Below, piece after piece: positions 1 through 11,819 of a stretch of DNA of 64,000 nucleotides. The notes beneath the pieces were generated by a model, which saw only the letters and a program-made list of their open reading frames with translations, did no database searches and had not been told where the DNA came from. Origin of the DNA: Saccharina japonica (lineage: Eukaryota; Sar; Phaeophyceae; Laminariales; Laminariaceae); NCBI GenBank assembly GCA_008828725.1, contig MEHQ01002578.1, forward strand, positions 1 through 64,000. Direction: 5' to 3'. How positions within the stretch are numbered: position 1 is the first letter of the stretch; each line of letters begins with the position of its first letter. A program made the translations under genes and the position numbers.

Positions 1-87
1 CCTCCCCCCCACCCCGAGGGGTCGAAATGTTGTTTTTTACAACAATTTTTGGTTTGGTTTGTACCCAGGGTGTACCGGTCTACAGTA

Positions 88-257
88 GTACAGGACACCA
101 AATAAGAAACAGGCTAATAAGAAAGCCAGGCTGAGGTTTAGAGGAAACTATGAAATTCAGGAGTTTTTTTTGGTGAAATTGGTGTAGAAAGCACCCTCTC
201 TCGAGTAAGAAATCCAGCCTGGACCATATTTTCTGTTTCTGATTGGGTGTCCTGTAC
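88..257. repeat. MITE, AGGACACC ends, copy 1 (about 170 bp)
   Basis: Inverted ends GTACAGGACACC / GGTGTCCTGTAC; the interior has AATAAGAAACAGGC, TAAGAAAGCCAGGCTGA and AAATCCAGCCTGG. A second copy is at 6493-6670. Confidence 0.65.
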
Positions 258-1116
258 TTTTTTCTTTTCGCTTTTTTCTTTTTTCTCTTTTTTTCTCTTG
301 CATGCACCTGGATTGCTAGCAGGGTAGGTCTTGCCTGTCGTATATGGCGGTGCATTGTCTGCTCTGCTTACTGCACTGAGTGTAGTATCTCTGTGTCGTA
401 GTTTTGTGACCACAGAACTGGTACCTTTTTAGGATGAAGAATCGGCACGGACACTGGGTGTGCTGGATGTCGACGGGTAGAAAGGAAGGTTTAATGTGAA
501 GAACACACACACTGCTGTATGTGATTTATGTGATAGCAGTATAATATACCGGACAGGCGCAAACCCTCACATCGAGTGAAGTAACGTAACATGACACCAC
601 ATCCTTCGTGCGACATACTATACCTGGTATGGTTGTTCTGCTTTGCTGCTTCGTCGACGTTTGGTGGTACACTTCATGGTCATCATGTGCTTAACGGGCA
701 TACCATACTGGCATGTTTTTACTCGTACGTCAGCGTAATACATTCGTTTCACGGCTTAGACAAGGCATTCCATGATGTAATATTTGAGTGTCGAGCACTA
801 GTCGCGATCTCTCCGACAGTGGCGTGCAGGACATGTACAGAAGCAGGTGGGAAGGTAAGGTGTCAATGATACCAGGCGCGGTCAGAGGTCCGTTTCCCTG
901 GTGGATTCTCGTTGCAAGGGTATACACAGGTGTGGACGATACCTGGGGTCTATCGAATAATCTGCTTGCCGATCCCACGGCTCTCTTCGGGGTCTTCTGG
1001 TCCACCTTCGAGCGAGCTCATAGCTCCTGTATACCGCTCACTACTGCTGCAGACGTTGTCACTACGCAGCTGCGGCCTACAGGTCGCAGCGCCACCCAGT
1101 AGTATTGTAGTACCCT
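258..1116. other. No gene seen; pyrimidine-rich then mixed sequence
   Basis: Contains a TTTTCTTTT-rich stretch (257-300) and a reverse copy of the GTGAAGA/ACACACAC module (474-512). Small frames here have no splice or family support. Confidence 0.4.
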
Positions 1117-1400
1117 GGAAAGCCTTATATCAAGCAGGGGGAGGGACGACTCTCTACCGTCCCCTGTGTTCAGTTATACAAGCAGGGGGGGGGGCGGCTC
1201 TCTACCGTCCCCTGTATTCAGTTTTACGAGCAAGGGGGGAGGCTCTCTACCGTCCCCCGTGTTCAGTTTTATATAGGTATTGTTCAGGGGTAGAGGGAGG
1301 GGACGGTGTCAGGTACCCCCCCCCCATGTCGGGATGGTAGATGTTGAAATATTCGACGTGGTGTGTCGAAAAATAAGTTTTCGGCCACCCTTGCCCCCAC
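1117..1400 (+). repeat. G-run / ACCGTCCCC repeat, triplicated unit
   Basis: Three tandem copies of a unit near 55 bp (AAGCAGGGGG...CTCTCTACCGTCCCCTGT.TTCAGTT), then AGGGGACGGTGTCAGGTACC, which pairs with ACCGTCCCCT as a hairpin, then GTGTCGAAAAATAA. The same block with one unit is at 60286-60470. Confidence 0.7.
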
Positions 1401-2135
1401 CGTTGTAAGAATTCGTCACCAACATACCGAGTCTCGCTATAAACATATCTGGGGGGAGCTCGTCAAACATTGAGGATGGATGATAAATCGCAATCGTGTT
1501 CGACTCTGGGGTGACATATTTATGATATGCTTTATGATGGCCACTCTCTGCTCCTTAGCCATCGCCAGCCACCTCGGGGCAAGACTCGCGTCGTTTTGAT
1601 CTTACATATCGCACCAGCCAGGGAGTTTGGAGTTTTGTTTCGTTTGTAGACAAAGACGCTATCAATTCAAGGTCAGGCGCCCTTTATGCCCTCTAAGACT
1701 ATAGTATACTTCGAAGCATGTGATGAAACACACAGCATCAGCATCTTGCTCTCTGTATCGCATACTGTTGCTTAATGCCGTATTCATACAATCAATCAGT
1801 CAATCCGTCAATCAATCAACTAATCAATAATCGTGCACAAGTTTGATATGAAAAGGTGCCCGGTACTGTAGATTAGTAGTACTATACTACTGTCGTCACG
1901 TAATCACGCTACAGCTTTACACGTACAGAGTGGCAAGAGGGACTCTCCCGCATACGTACTGTTGTTGTCCACAAGTACTACATACAGCAGTATGCATGAT
2001 GCAGGTATTACAAGCAGCAATATTATACGAGCATCATGATGAGCAGCGAGCCGTGCTGCGATCGAGGTACAGGGTCTATTAGTAGCACTTTTGTGGCCAA
2101 TACTTGATATTTTCTGAGGAACTACTGTACCCAAT
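1401..2135. other. No gene seen
   Basis: Ordinary mixed sequence with an ATCAATCAGTCAATC-type short repeat near 1790-1830 and a palindromic-looking GTAGTACTATACTAC near 1878. Confidence 0.4.
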
Positions 2136-2396
2136 ATGATAGAGGTACTGTACCTTTTTTTTGGCTGCAAACGTTATCTGAATGACGGAGCTCCTTACCT
2201 TAACCCAAAATTGTCGGACTTTCATTCTTGTGATGCAACGTTTTTCGTTACATACTCCAGCCATGGGATTGATAATCGGATAGCACTTTCCCCCCCCTCC
2301 AAAATCAGGTTTTTGTGTGAGGTACGGAGCTCCTATACTATAATCAAGTGACCACTCTCACGAAACAAAATGGTGCACCTCTACCGTAGCATGCGT
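2136..2396. repeat. MITE of the CATGCTACGGTAGAGG family, copy at 2.1 kb
   Basis: The interior reads CTTTTTTTTGGCTGCAAACG, CCTTAACCCAAAATTGTCGG and TCCAAAATCAGG, ending GCACCTCTACCGTAGCATGC. The left end is degraded. Other members are near 20.6, 30.6, 46.5 and 52 kb. Confidence 0.6.
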
Positions 2397-4004
2397 CCAA
2401 CATTCAATATGGTTGGAGAGCCGTTCATATAACCAATATACTGCTGTAGTGGGGGTCCCTCAAGAAGGCGGTCTGAATAAGGCGGTATCCCGATATAAGG
2501 CGGTCGAAATCGCTTGGCGCGACTGAGGAATCGCACTCAGAACCAGAAATGAATAAGGCGGCTTCCCTCTGTAAGGCGGTCGTATTGCTTTGGCACACCA
2601 CCGCCTTACTGGAGGACCCCTGCTGTAATTCGTTGAAGTCCATGAGATTGGTCGACATGGTTTAGTTCTGCCAGCGTTTTGACGAGACACAGTTTAAAGG
2701 CTGTTCCACTCAGGAGCCTCATGATAATAATAAGGAGTTACCCCTGGAAGGCAAATAGCATGCATCCAGCCTGGAGGATATGTCGATGTTATTAGGTAGA
2801 CGGCAGGTACCCCGCTATAGATGTACAGATATATACTGTAGATAATGCAGGCGGCCCCAAACTATGCTCTGACCGCATGAAAATACTGTCAGAGCCTCAT
2901 AGCCCATCCAAGCAAGAGACGCGGACAACGACATAGCCACCTGACGCAGACATTCCACCGCTTGTTGTCTTAGTGCTTTGGCAAAGTACTGGTAACCAGG
3001 TATCATATACATGGTAAATATCAGTACGAGTATAATTGTATACAGTCTGCCTCATCTTGCAGAACAGGTACATACTGGTGTACCAAGTATACTTTGTTTC
3101 GTTTGTTTTTTTGGTTTCCTGTTCCTCTCTGGTATCTGTTTTTTGTTCGTTTTTTTTTCCGTATTGCTTTTTGTTTTTGTCTCCTGCAATGCGCCTGGCC
3201 TGCTTGTGCATGTTGCGTTTTTCGTATTATGTACGTCGGCATGACACTGCAGTGTCGAATCTCCCTACTGCATTTGCAAGGTAAAATGTCCACATGTTTC
3301 TCTGCCGTAACAGTTCGTGACCAAACATATTGTAGCTATCTTATACAGTAGAGGACGAAGGATCACCAACAATATTGGGCTTGCTAGACGTCGACGCGTA
3401 GAACTAACGGTTTCTATTTTTTAATACTTTGGGACCTACGGCACACATAGTGTGACCTCGTAATCTGGCCTGAAGGGCGTGAGAGCTGCGTGCATGTACA
3501 GTAGCATAGCACGCAGCACGTGTGTTGTACTCGCACATCGGTTAGGTGTTTGATATCCGAACCCCCGGCCGCCCTTGGTGGGGCTGCTGAACCAGCGCGA
3601 AACAAGACGTCGGATCTGGTTGTGTTTTTTCCTAGCGTATTGATCCACTCCAGAGTTGTTAGAGCCTGACGTGTGAGCACGAGATTGGTGTTCGCTATGG
3701 AATATCAACACCGCAACCGTCACTGCTGGTTGTAGAGGCATAGCTACCTGGTATTGTGATACACGAGAGAGTGGGTACCAACTCCGTCAGATGGGGATCG
3801 ATTGAAGGTCAACACACCCACGCGTCAAACACAACATGTCGTGGTGTGCGATGTAGAGCGTACCCTGCCCACCGACCGGCCATGGTGTACAGCAGTTCAG
3901 TACGTACAGTGCCGGCCAGCTCATATGAAAATAATATCACAATAAAGCCAGCCTGAAAGTTTGAAAATAAATGAGACAGCTCTCAGCCTAACCAGTACCT
4001 AGGC
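2397..4004. other. No gene seen; short tandem GAATAAGGCGG phrases
   Basis: 2455-2600 repeats AAGGCGGT several times (unit about 25 bp). 3085-3180 is T-rich on the plus strand. No convincing exon. Confidence 0.4.
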
Positions 4005-4185
4005 TTTAAGAGAGCTGACCCCTCTTCCTGTGGCTGGCCTGGGCCCAAGGCATCCATTGTGCACTACTAGGAAACAAGTCTTCTCGGGGACAAATATCAG
4101 AAAGTGCAGCGTTGTGCTTTCGCGCGCACCCAGAATAAGAAAGTCAGCCTGAGCCCGATTTCATGTTTCTTGTGAGGGGCAGGTG
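4005..4185. repeat. Dispersed repeat related to the terminal palindrome arm
   Basis: CTGGGCCCAAGGCATCCATT, GTCTTCTCGGGGAC and CAGAATAAGAAAGTCAGCCT are the reverse complement counterparts of sequence at 63443-63640. Confidence 0.65.
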
Positions 4186-4258
4186 CTACTACTGTACACC
4201 AATCTGTTAGAGGCAATATGTACGAGTAAGTACGTCTAGTCGTAGTTCGCTTGTTTAC

Positions 4259-4560
4259 CTGGTGGTGCACAGTCGCAAGAAGATCGTCGGGGTTAGCATC
4301 TTGGCCCAGAATGCCGATAACGTCCAGTCTCAGCTCCTGGTCCAACCTGAGCTCATCCTCCTCTTCGTCCTCCTCCCCCACCTCCCCCTCCCGGTCACCC
4401 TTCTCCCCCTCTGTCTCTTCCTCCTCCCCGGGCTGACTTCTACCTCTCGTCTTCTCGTACCCCGTCTCCCTTCCCCCCTTCGTCTCGTCCTCCCCCTTCG
4501 TCTGTTCCACTCCTATCCTCTCCTCCTTTTTCTCCTCATTCTCTGGTGTGTACCTGGGCA
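4259..4560 (-). CDS. Candidate exon: acidic low-complexity segment plus conserved-looking tail
   Basis: The minus strand is open over this span and very rich in Glu, Lys and Gly (GEEEETEGEKGDREGEVGEE). It then becomes a normal helix-like sequence (ELRLDQELRLDVIGILGQD, then ANPDDLLATVHHQ) ending at CACCAG|GTAAAC, a good donor in phase 0. The change to ordinary composition right up to a donor argues for a real exon rather than chance GA-rich DNA. An ATG (GGCGACTCG following) lies near 4573 in another frame. No family recognised and no partner exon found. Confidence 0.4.
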
Positions 4561-5027
4561 GAGCGTCGCATCGAGTCGCCCATGGCAACGCGCGGGGGGT
4601 GCTGCTCGTAGCCTCGCTGCCGTTGCCAGTGATGCTGTACAGTAGATCCTGTTGGGGGAGTCAGCGGCGTCATTCAGCGGGATGGAAATATACAATTATA
4701 AAAATGGGCCGGCGCATTGCTGTACATACGCGCGCACGAGCAGCCGAGCGGTAGCGAAGAAGGTGTGGTGCCTGAAACTGAGACCACCAACATGCGATAG
4801 AGGGGAAAAGGGTGAGCCCACGCTTTGTTTTTTTTGGCGTAGAGACAGAGACGCCGGCCGAACACACCTTCGATAGGCTGCTCTGTCTTTCGTTGAGACA
4901 GGTGTTACTACTCTCAGGATGCGCTTGCACTGACCCCGGTAAAAAGAAAGGTGCTCTACGTGAAGCGAGCGACGCTTTCAAACACGCAAGCAAAAAGAGG
5001 CCAGGCTCGAACAATGTGTGGGGGGGT

Positions 5028-5064
5028 GATGATAATGGTGATGATCATGATCACGACGATGATT

Positions 5065-5096
<32 letters not shown>

Positions 5097-5102
5097 ATTG
5101 AT
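5028..5102 (+). repeat. (GAT)n microsatellite
   Basis: GATGATGATGATGATGGTGA and flanking imperfect triplets. The plus strand would read as an Asp-rich run, but no gene context supports coding. Confidence 0.9.
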
Positions 5103-6492
5103 CTCACATTAAACTACTGTAGCTACGGTAATTTCTCTGAAAGCTCGCCCGTGGTCGCAAAGCAGATGAAACTACAAAAGCAAGCGTGTCGATGGTGATG
5201 AAATTGTTGGGCACAAAAATGTCTAATCGATTTGACCTTCGAGTCTGCACCGAGACATGGCGACTGTGATACCCCTGTTCACGCTGATGGGCGCTGCTAC
5301 GACCACCTGCCCTGGGCAAAAGACGACTGCGCGTGAGCAAGCAGCAAGCACGCGCAAGTTCGAATATGGCTCTCTTCCGATTCTCCCGCCCAAACCATGC
5401 GGGGTGGCATCATGCGCAGTCCGCAAGAAAAATGAACTGCCGAAAATGAACAATTAATTGATTGAATCAAACTCGACAACAGCTGCCAGCCCAGCTCTCA
5501 CATCGTCGCGTCCAGCCTCTTGTAATACCCTCCCATGATCAACCATGGTTGGCATGGTTATTGAGCGGATGTCGCTTGATGACTTGATGCCAGACGCGAG
5601 CCTTGAATTTGTGGTTTCCTGTTGAGTGCCTCCTGTCTTTTGTAGAACCAAGTAGTATAGCGGGTCTCCACAAAACTAGCGGCATGTTTCCAAATCACGG
5701 TATCAGGTATCACAACACAACTCACACGCCGCTCCAAAGAACAAACAAACCTAAATCGACCGACTTTATCTCCGACATTTGGGGCGTGCAAGCAGCACAC
5801 ATACTTACGTGCTCGTGGGGCGATTTTGGAGTGCCCTGGGTCAACCGCCATGTATCCTGGCCTGTATATGTGGGAAGTGGAGTGGCTCCGTTCTGCCTCG
5901 GGGTCGGCTCTTCAAGAAGGGCTCGTTCAAGCGACGAGGTACGAAAAAATGCACGCAGCTCAATTATTTTTATAATTAAAGTTGAAGTGTACAGTACGAT
6001 TCCAGATTCACATTTCACGTGTACTTGTTCCTTCTGTGGCTGAAATCTGGAAATAATATGGAAATTGAAATCTGAGTCTCCACCTAAAACCTGTCGTATT
6101 ATATGTATGTCGCATGCAGGTACTGTACGCTACAGTACTTCATTCGTACGGAAATATGAGAACCGCCAGACGGCCCCGCAGCCACCAAGACAATTTCCGG
6201 AACAACAAAGCTATATACGATACAGAGCAGCAGGACCATGGACGGCTGACGGGGTGCAAGTGAAAATAGGGTGTGTGCGGTGTCCGTGGGGCTACTACTG
6301 TACCTGAGAGGCTACCCCAAGCGCGAGCTTTCGCCAAAGGGGAACAACGATTGTCGGCCAGGCGGTGTTGTTTGCTGCTGGAGGCATCGCGGAATCGGCA
6401 CACGACTCTGTACATACTTCGAAGTATGTACTGTACGTAGTCGCGCATGAATATCAGTATTGTATAGGCAAGATACGACGTGAACATGAAAT
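5103..6492. other. No gene seen; palindrome at 6411-6437
   Basis: Mixed sequence with small unsupported frames. TACATACTTCGAAGTATGTA near 6413-6432 is a perfect 20-bp palindrome. Confidence 0.4.
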
Positions 6493-6670
6493 ACAGTACA
6501 TATGACACCTAACAAAAACAGGCTTATAAGAAAGCTAGGCTTAGATTGAGAGGATAATAGGAAATTCGGGAGTCGTTATCTTGAAATTTGTGTAGAAAGC
6601 ACACTCTCCTTCAAATATGAAATCCGGCCTGGGCCAGGTTCCCTGTTTTTATTAGGTGTCCTGTACTGTA
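6493..6670. repeat. MITE, AGGACACC-type ends, copy 2
   Basis: TACAGTACATATGACACCT and AGGTGTCCTGTACTGTA ends. The interior matches copy 1 throughout (ATAAGAAAGCTAGGCT, GTGTAGAAAGCAC, AAATCCGGCCTGG). Confidence 0.65.
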
Positions 6671-6849
6671 CGGCGGGACACCATTCCATCCCGAATGAAT
6701 ACGGTCAGAAACTATCCTCGTCTTTGATGGCCCGAAGCATGCAACAGTAAACTGGTACGATCCGGCTGCCCGTTGTTCATTTTTTGTTGTGTTTGAAAGT
6801 TACATTGTGACTGGCGAGACCAACTGATACCACCGTATGTATCGCTAAC

Positions 6850-7150
6850 GAGCAAAACGCCACCTTATAGGGGTGGCGACTTATTGTTCTGAGCTCCTCA
6901 CAGGAGGAGCTCAACACTATTTGTAAGTCACCCAAATATGGCTTCGAAGAAGTGCGTTCGCGCAACTCTCTCGACCACAATTTGTATGGCTAGTCGTAAA
7001 ACAAATGCACTCGTGTAGAAGTACCGTACGAACCGATGGTTGCGCGCTCACTTGACGAGTATACTATTACAGTAGTCAAGTGATACAAATATTGCCTCAG
7101 AAGGAAAAAACTAACTGCAACCCATAAACGGTATACCGTGGGATGAGTCT
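6850..7150 (+). repeat. Dispersed repeat, about 300 bp, copy 1
   Basis: GCCACCTTATAGGGGTGGCG at the start and ACGGTATACCGTGGGATGAG at the end recur at 8827-9135, with diverged sequence between. The first phrase is a hairpin (CCACC...GGTGG). Confidence 0.65.
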
Positions 7151-7198
7151 CACTCAAAGACGGACGCACGGGTATGTTGCTGTCGCAAAGTATATATA

Positions 7199-7378
7199 CA
7201 GTGGGTACCCCGACTTGAGAAAGGGTACGTTAAGAGAATTGTACAGTTAAGAGAGGCCGAATCGGCTGGACCCGCCGGCACTAAACCTATATATTTCTCA
7301 CAGTGGATAAGAGAGAATGCTAGTTAAGAGAGCTGTTTATGGCCTGGACCACACCTGTCTTAAGTCGGGGTACCCACT
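7199..7378. repeat. MITE with CAGTGGGTACCCCGACTT ends (about 180 bp)
   Basis: The left end CAGTGGGTACCCCGACTTGA and right end TTAAGTCGGGGTACCCACT are inverted repeats. The interior is AT-rich with GTTAAGAGA repeats. Flanks are TA-rich, so the target site is probably TA. Confidence 0.65.
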
Positions 7379-8826
7379 ACTGTACATACAGCAAGAATAC
7401 GACAGCGGTTTGCATGTTGCGGAGACATCCATAAACGCTTAAATACCTCAGACCGCCTACAAATAGGGTGGTCACGTGGCTGAGTGGCCCTATACCTCAC
7501 CCAAAAAGGCGTTTTGGAGGAGAATGAATGTGTTGCGCGATGAGCAACCCCATGGCCCAAGTGAACGATGAAACATATTTTTAGAACACAAGAATGAAGC
7601 AAGTCGGACGATTTTGGGTTAAGGAGCCCGATTACTTGGAAAACGTTTCAAATTGCAAACGGTTACATCTCTCGTAGAGTGCGTCATCGGCCTAAACGAA
7701 ACTGAACCGTCTTAAAAGCGACCCCTCTACCGTGATATAGACACTCCAGTACAAAAGCCTTTGCTACTATTATTGGATTGAACAAGGCTTTGAAAAAGCA
7801 CCACATCTTGTGTTTGTTGGGGATACAGTAGCCTCGACCGCGGATTAAACTCCACCCTCGCTCCGACGTCTCTTAGCGACGCACATAAGATACGTTCCTC
7901 CCAGCCACAGCCATGTCGCGATAGGGCAATAGGGCAATATATTGAGGCACTCCCATGTATGCTTAGTAACTATCTTGCTTCTCATTTTCGTTGTATACCA
8001 AGAGTTACGGTACGCGTAGTCCATGGCATTGGTCATGGTGTTTCTGCACGAAAATGGGTACTGACGGGTTGTGGGCGAGGTCTACAGCTGGTCAAGTTAG
8101 GAACCCGGGAAATATATGAAGGAGTGGGGCGGTGCGCGTAGCACGTGCGTTTTGTTAGGCTTATCGTTCGAGGGGATATCGATCTACGGTACGAAAGCCC
8201 AATCACTGACTTTTGTATCCAATATCCAATACCAGTGACCCAAACAAATGACAGCTTTGGTGATGTCAACTGTCAAAACATATTAAACAAAACAAATCGG
8301 GGTACGAGTGGATATAATTCAGTAACTAGTAATAGTGGCTTGGGCTATTAATAGTGTGGATTCATATATTTTTGACATAAAAGGGGCACGGTATACCAGC
8401 AGCGTGAGCGCCCAGCCGCAGTACTCGAAGGCAGTAGGGGTAGGATCGTGCTGAGCCCGGGCCGTGCGACTCGTTGCATTGTAACCCCTACACCAGCCAT
8501 TGTATTGTATCATCACCCCCCAATCACACAGTGGCCGTTACTACTGCTGTAACCGTGAGTTTTTATTATCGACAATCTTCCCCTCTGAAGTTTTAACCCA
8601 ATGGGAGATTAACACGATGAATAGTTCCGCGCTTAGATGTAAAGGCTCCTATCTTAGTGGGATAGCTCTTGAGTTTACGACCTCTGTCAGTCCCAAACAT
8701 ATGTGAGCCAAACACGTTACACGTATGTACCCCTGTCATAGCATTTTTATGTCTACCCCTAACCCTCTCCTGTCGCACGGCTCACAAACGAACGCGCCTG
8801 AGAACAACGCCTTCCACGGTGAAGTA
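7379..8826. other. No gene seen; remnants of CATGCTACGG-family MITE
   Basis: 7535-7680 keeps ATGAGCAACCCCATGG and TTTTGGGTTAAGGAGC from that family. CTATTAATAG at 8345. Confidence 0.4.
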
Positions 8827-9135
8827 ATGCCACCTTATAGGGGTGGCGGCTTAATTTTCTGTGCTACAGTACTCACATGAGGGGCTCAATATTATTAGGG
8901 AGTCACCCGAGTCATGACTTCGAGAAAGGTTGTTCGCGCAACCCTGCCGATATTTGTATGCGCTGTATGCGCTAGCCCTAAAACAAGTATATACGAGAAA
9001 CATATCGTTATAATCGGTAGTAGTTTCTCACTTGAGGAGCATACTCATAGTCAGTCATAGCCACAGTATTGCCTCACAAGGCAAGCACTAACTGCACACC
9101 CTACCAGTATACGGTATACCGTGGGATGAGTTGGT
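8827..9135 (+). repeat. Dispersed repeat, about 300 bp, copy 2
   Basis: Same order of landmarks as 6850-7150: GCCACCTTATAGGGGTGGCG, GACTTCGAGAAAGG, TTCGCGCAAC, ATTGCCTCACAAGGC, ACGGTATACCGTGGGATGAG. Confidence 0.65.
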
Positions 9136-9287
9136 GACAGACAGACGGATTATTGAGCGGGCAGGTTATTGCCATTGCATTTTAGTCTTGCCAACCGACA
9201 CTCTGTACTATTAATAGAATGAAAGAGCTTCAACATTGATCACCCACAAGCATTCAACTCCGAATACTGCGGTCATCACGGGATTAA

Positions 9288-9376
9288 CGCTTTTAGGACT
9301 GCAGTCCCGTTTTGGGGACAAATTACTTAAAATTAGAGTGCTTTGTCCCAAAAACGGGACTGCAGTTCTAAAAGGG
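9288..9376. mobile_element. piggyBac-like mini-element (89 bp) between TTAA sites
   Basis: Flanked by TTAA (9284-9287 and 9377-9380). Ends are inverted repeats: CTTTTAGGACTGCAGTCCCG and CGGGACTGCAGTTCTAAAAG-GG. The related repeat at 63046-63070 lacks the insertion (GGGATCAAGGC instead of GGATTAACG...GGGTTAAGG). TTAA targets and CCC...GGG ends are the piggyBac signature; the superfamily is inferred. Confidence 0.7.
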
Positions 9377-9545
9377 TTAAGGCAACACTCTAACATAATG
9401 TTACGCGATCGCCCGCCAATATCGTAACGCACTAACACTATGTTATCACAATCCGGAATTTAGATAACGTAGTAACGTAATGTTACGATTTTTTTCCGCT
9501 GGCGCGTAACATTAACATAAAACGTTGATTGTTACGTTATCCGAG
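9366..9545 (+). repeat. TAACATAATGTTA palindromic repeat, outlying copy
   Basis: CTAACATAATGTTACGCGAT through ACGTTATCCGAGGTGTG matches 63065-63230 with few changes. This copy carries the piggyBac-like element at its left edge. Confidence 0.75.
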
Positions 9546-11819
9546 GTGTGTATATACGTGTTACAACTAAGCGGTAGAAATACAAGAAGGGCGAAGATAA
9601 TAACTGGGATGCGAAAAATAAAATATAATCTCAACGATGATGATATATATGCTCAGAGCGGCCGTGATGTGCAGGTGTAAATACGTGATATATATATATA
9701 CTTCGTACGAAGTATATATTAAAACAAATCGCGGATATTTTTTATTTCGATGGAGTCGTCGAGTTCACGGGGAGGGGGAGGTAATAGCGTTTTTCATTGC
9801 TTGAGAAACTGCTCACCCGCCTTTGACATCGCCTCTGATTCTGCGCATAGCGGCTTCACGGTGTTGCTTCAGTCGGTGTGTACTTGGCATACTTTGTTGC
9901 TCGAGCATCCGCACGGCAGTAAAATTCTGGCCTAGATTGTGCACAAGGGGAGTGCTCCCACCCCAGCCAATCCGGAGCTGGCCGACGTCGTGCCAAGACC
10001 GTCCCATGTACCTGTATGAACGTAGTCCATCCCGGCATGGGCGTCGTCCGGGGTATAAACCAATGTTCCACTCTTCTCTAAAAGGAAACCGGGCCTCTTA
10101 CGTCTCATATATAGTTTATCATTGGGAGCTAACCAAATACCCTCTGTGGGCACATACATGGGTGGCAGGGAGGGAGGTTTCGTCGTTTTTTTCGGCTGCT
10201 CAGAGCCACTCGCTCTTTAAAAAAACATGTTTGTATTGTTTGTTACGCTTTGTTTAAAAATATGCATTCAAGCCCGTTTTTGAAGGAGGTACATAGACAC
10301 CCGCCCGAGTTGCTTCAACGCGGTGATAGTGAAAAAAATGACATCGTACCGGTGGCACCAATATCTTACCTTTGAACGACAGGGGCGCTTCTCTCTCTGG
10401 GCCTGGGTAGCCTGTTTCCCCCTTTGCGCCTGAAAATTGCCTAGGTAAACCAAGTTTCTATTGAAAACCGCCACAATGCCCGCACGCCTGATGATACCTA
10501 AATGAAAACAATCCCCTCACATATCGAGCAACAGCTTGAAGTACAAGTTATCACAACGTAAACGCGGAAATTGAAGAAATCAACCACACATGGGTGTATG
10601 TAAACACCTGCTATCTTTCAAAGTGCCGGAGACGAAAAGCCGCCATGTATTGTACCGATTTCTACTGTAACTCGTGCTATTGCTTTGTTTGATGTGCAAG
10701 AAAAGAAGAGAAAAAAAAACAGGAAGATACACCTTACCCATAACATCGCAATTTCGTTGCCCCAAGCCATCCCAGTTCCGTTTTCAAACGTAGTTCCCTC
10801 CTGAGTTCATACGTGTTCGCACCATTCTCAATATTGAGAGCCGAGCTTCTGAAAGGCAGTGACTGATGGCATGCCCTTCCTCGCGAACTACGCCTCCATG
10901 GGTTTCCGCTCGCTCGTACTACTGTAACTTGTGTGGGGTTGGTTGGGATCGCAAATTTATCCGCCACCTCTCAAGTGCATGAACTCAAAACTTAAGTTGA
11001 AATCGCTTCCCATGCTCCCCTCCGTTCCCGTAGCCTGTATGCACCTTACATGTCTCCTACTGCCCCTTACCATCACTTCATCAATATGGTATGGTTTGGT
11101 GTTTTCTTGCCTTCTGTAATCCGAACGAGAGGGTCCGAAGTCCATGGTACCATCGTGCACCCATACAAGGGCTTCGCAGGCAGCTCCACACTTACCGAGA
11201 AAATAAAGCCGTTCGTTCCTTCTTGGCTGCGGTGCCATTTGCGGCAAAAGCACAGGGTCTGCTCCTCGCGGGGTTCGCAGTGAGTCATGAGTGCTTACGC
11301 AACGGCCTACCTAGCGGGGTTCGTTGTGAGACATGACTGCTTCCGCAACTAATAGGAAGAGTAGATGCAAGGTGGTGCGTGAACAACGGACGACCTAAAA
11401 TGGACAGGGGTCCACACCAAGTGGCTAAAACACCTCTCAAACCCCCCGCCTACAACTCGTTTACCGCGATTACACACGCCACATGCGATTCGTGCTTAGA
11501 GGTGCCCCAAAACGTTCCACCCTTGAGCTCTATATTAATAGTGAGTCATGTTTTGCCGAGAAAAACAAAAGGGCAGCCCGATGAACAATTCCATTGCCCA
11601 GGTAAACAAAAACAAAACCATACGTAGTACAAAAAAAAACAAAAATGGCATTCCGCCGATTTTGGGTTAAGGAGCCCCGTCGTTCAGAAAACATTTTCCT
11701 TGTAAGGCAAAAAGGGCTACCACTATCGTAGCGTGTGTCATGCACACACACCTCTTTTCTCCTGCATCGCCACCTTTCGTGGACTCTATATGCCGAATGT
11801 GTTACACCCTTTCACAGAT
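9546..11819. other. No gene seen; MITE remnant and AT palindrome
   Basis: A perfect palindrome ATATATACTTCGTACGAAGT-ATATAT lies at about 9692-9719. 11540-11740 is a CATGCTACGG-family remnant (TTTTGGGTTAAGGAGCCCC). The rest is unremarkable. Confidence 0.4.
9580..9622 (+). repeat. SINE 3' end fragment
   Basis: AGAAGGGCGAAGATAATAAC then TGGGATG and an A-rich stretch match the SINE tail. Confidence 0.45.

Noticed and set aside
4812..5198. 128-codon plus-strand frame with Asp-rich tail
   Set aside because: The Asp run is a GAT microsatellite; upstream part lacks a supported start or splice signals.
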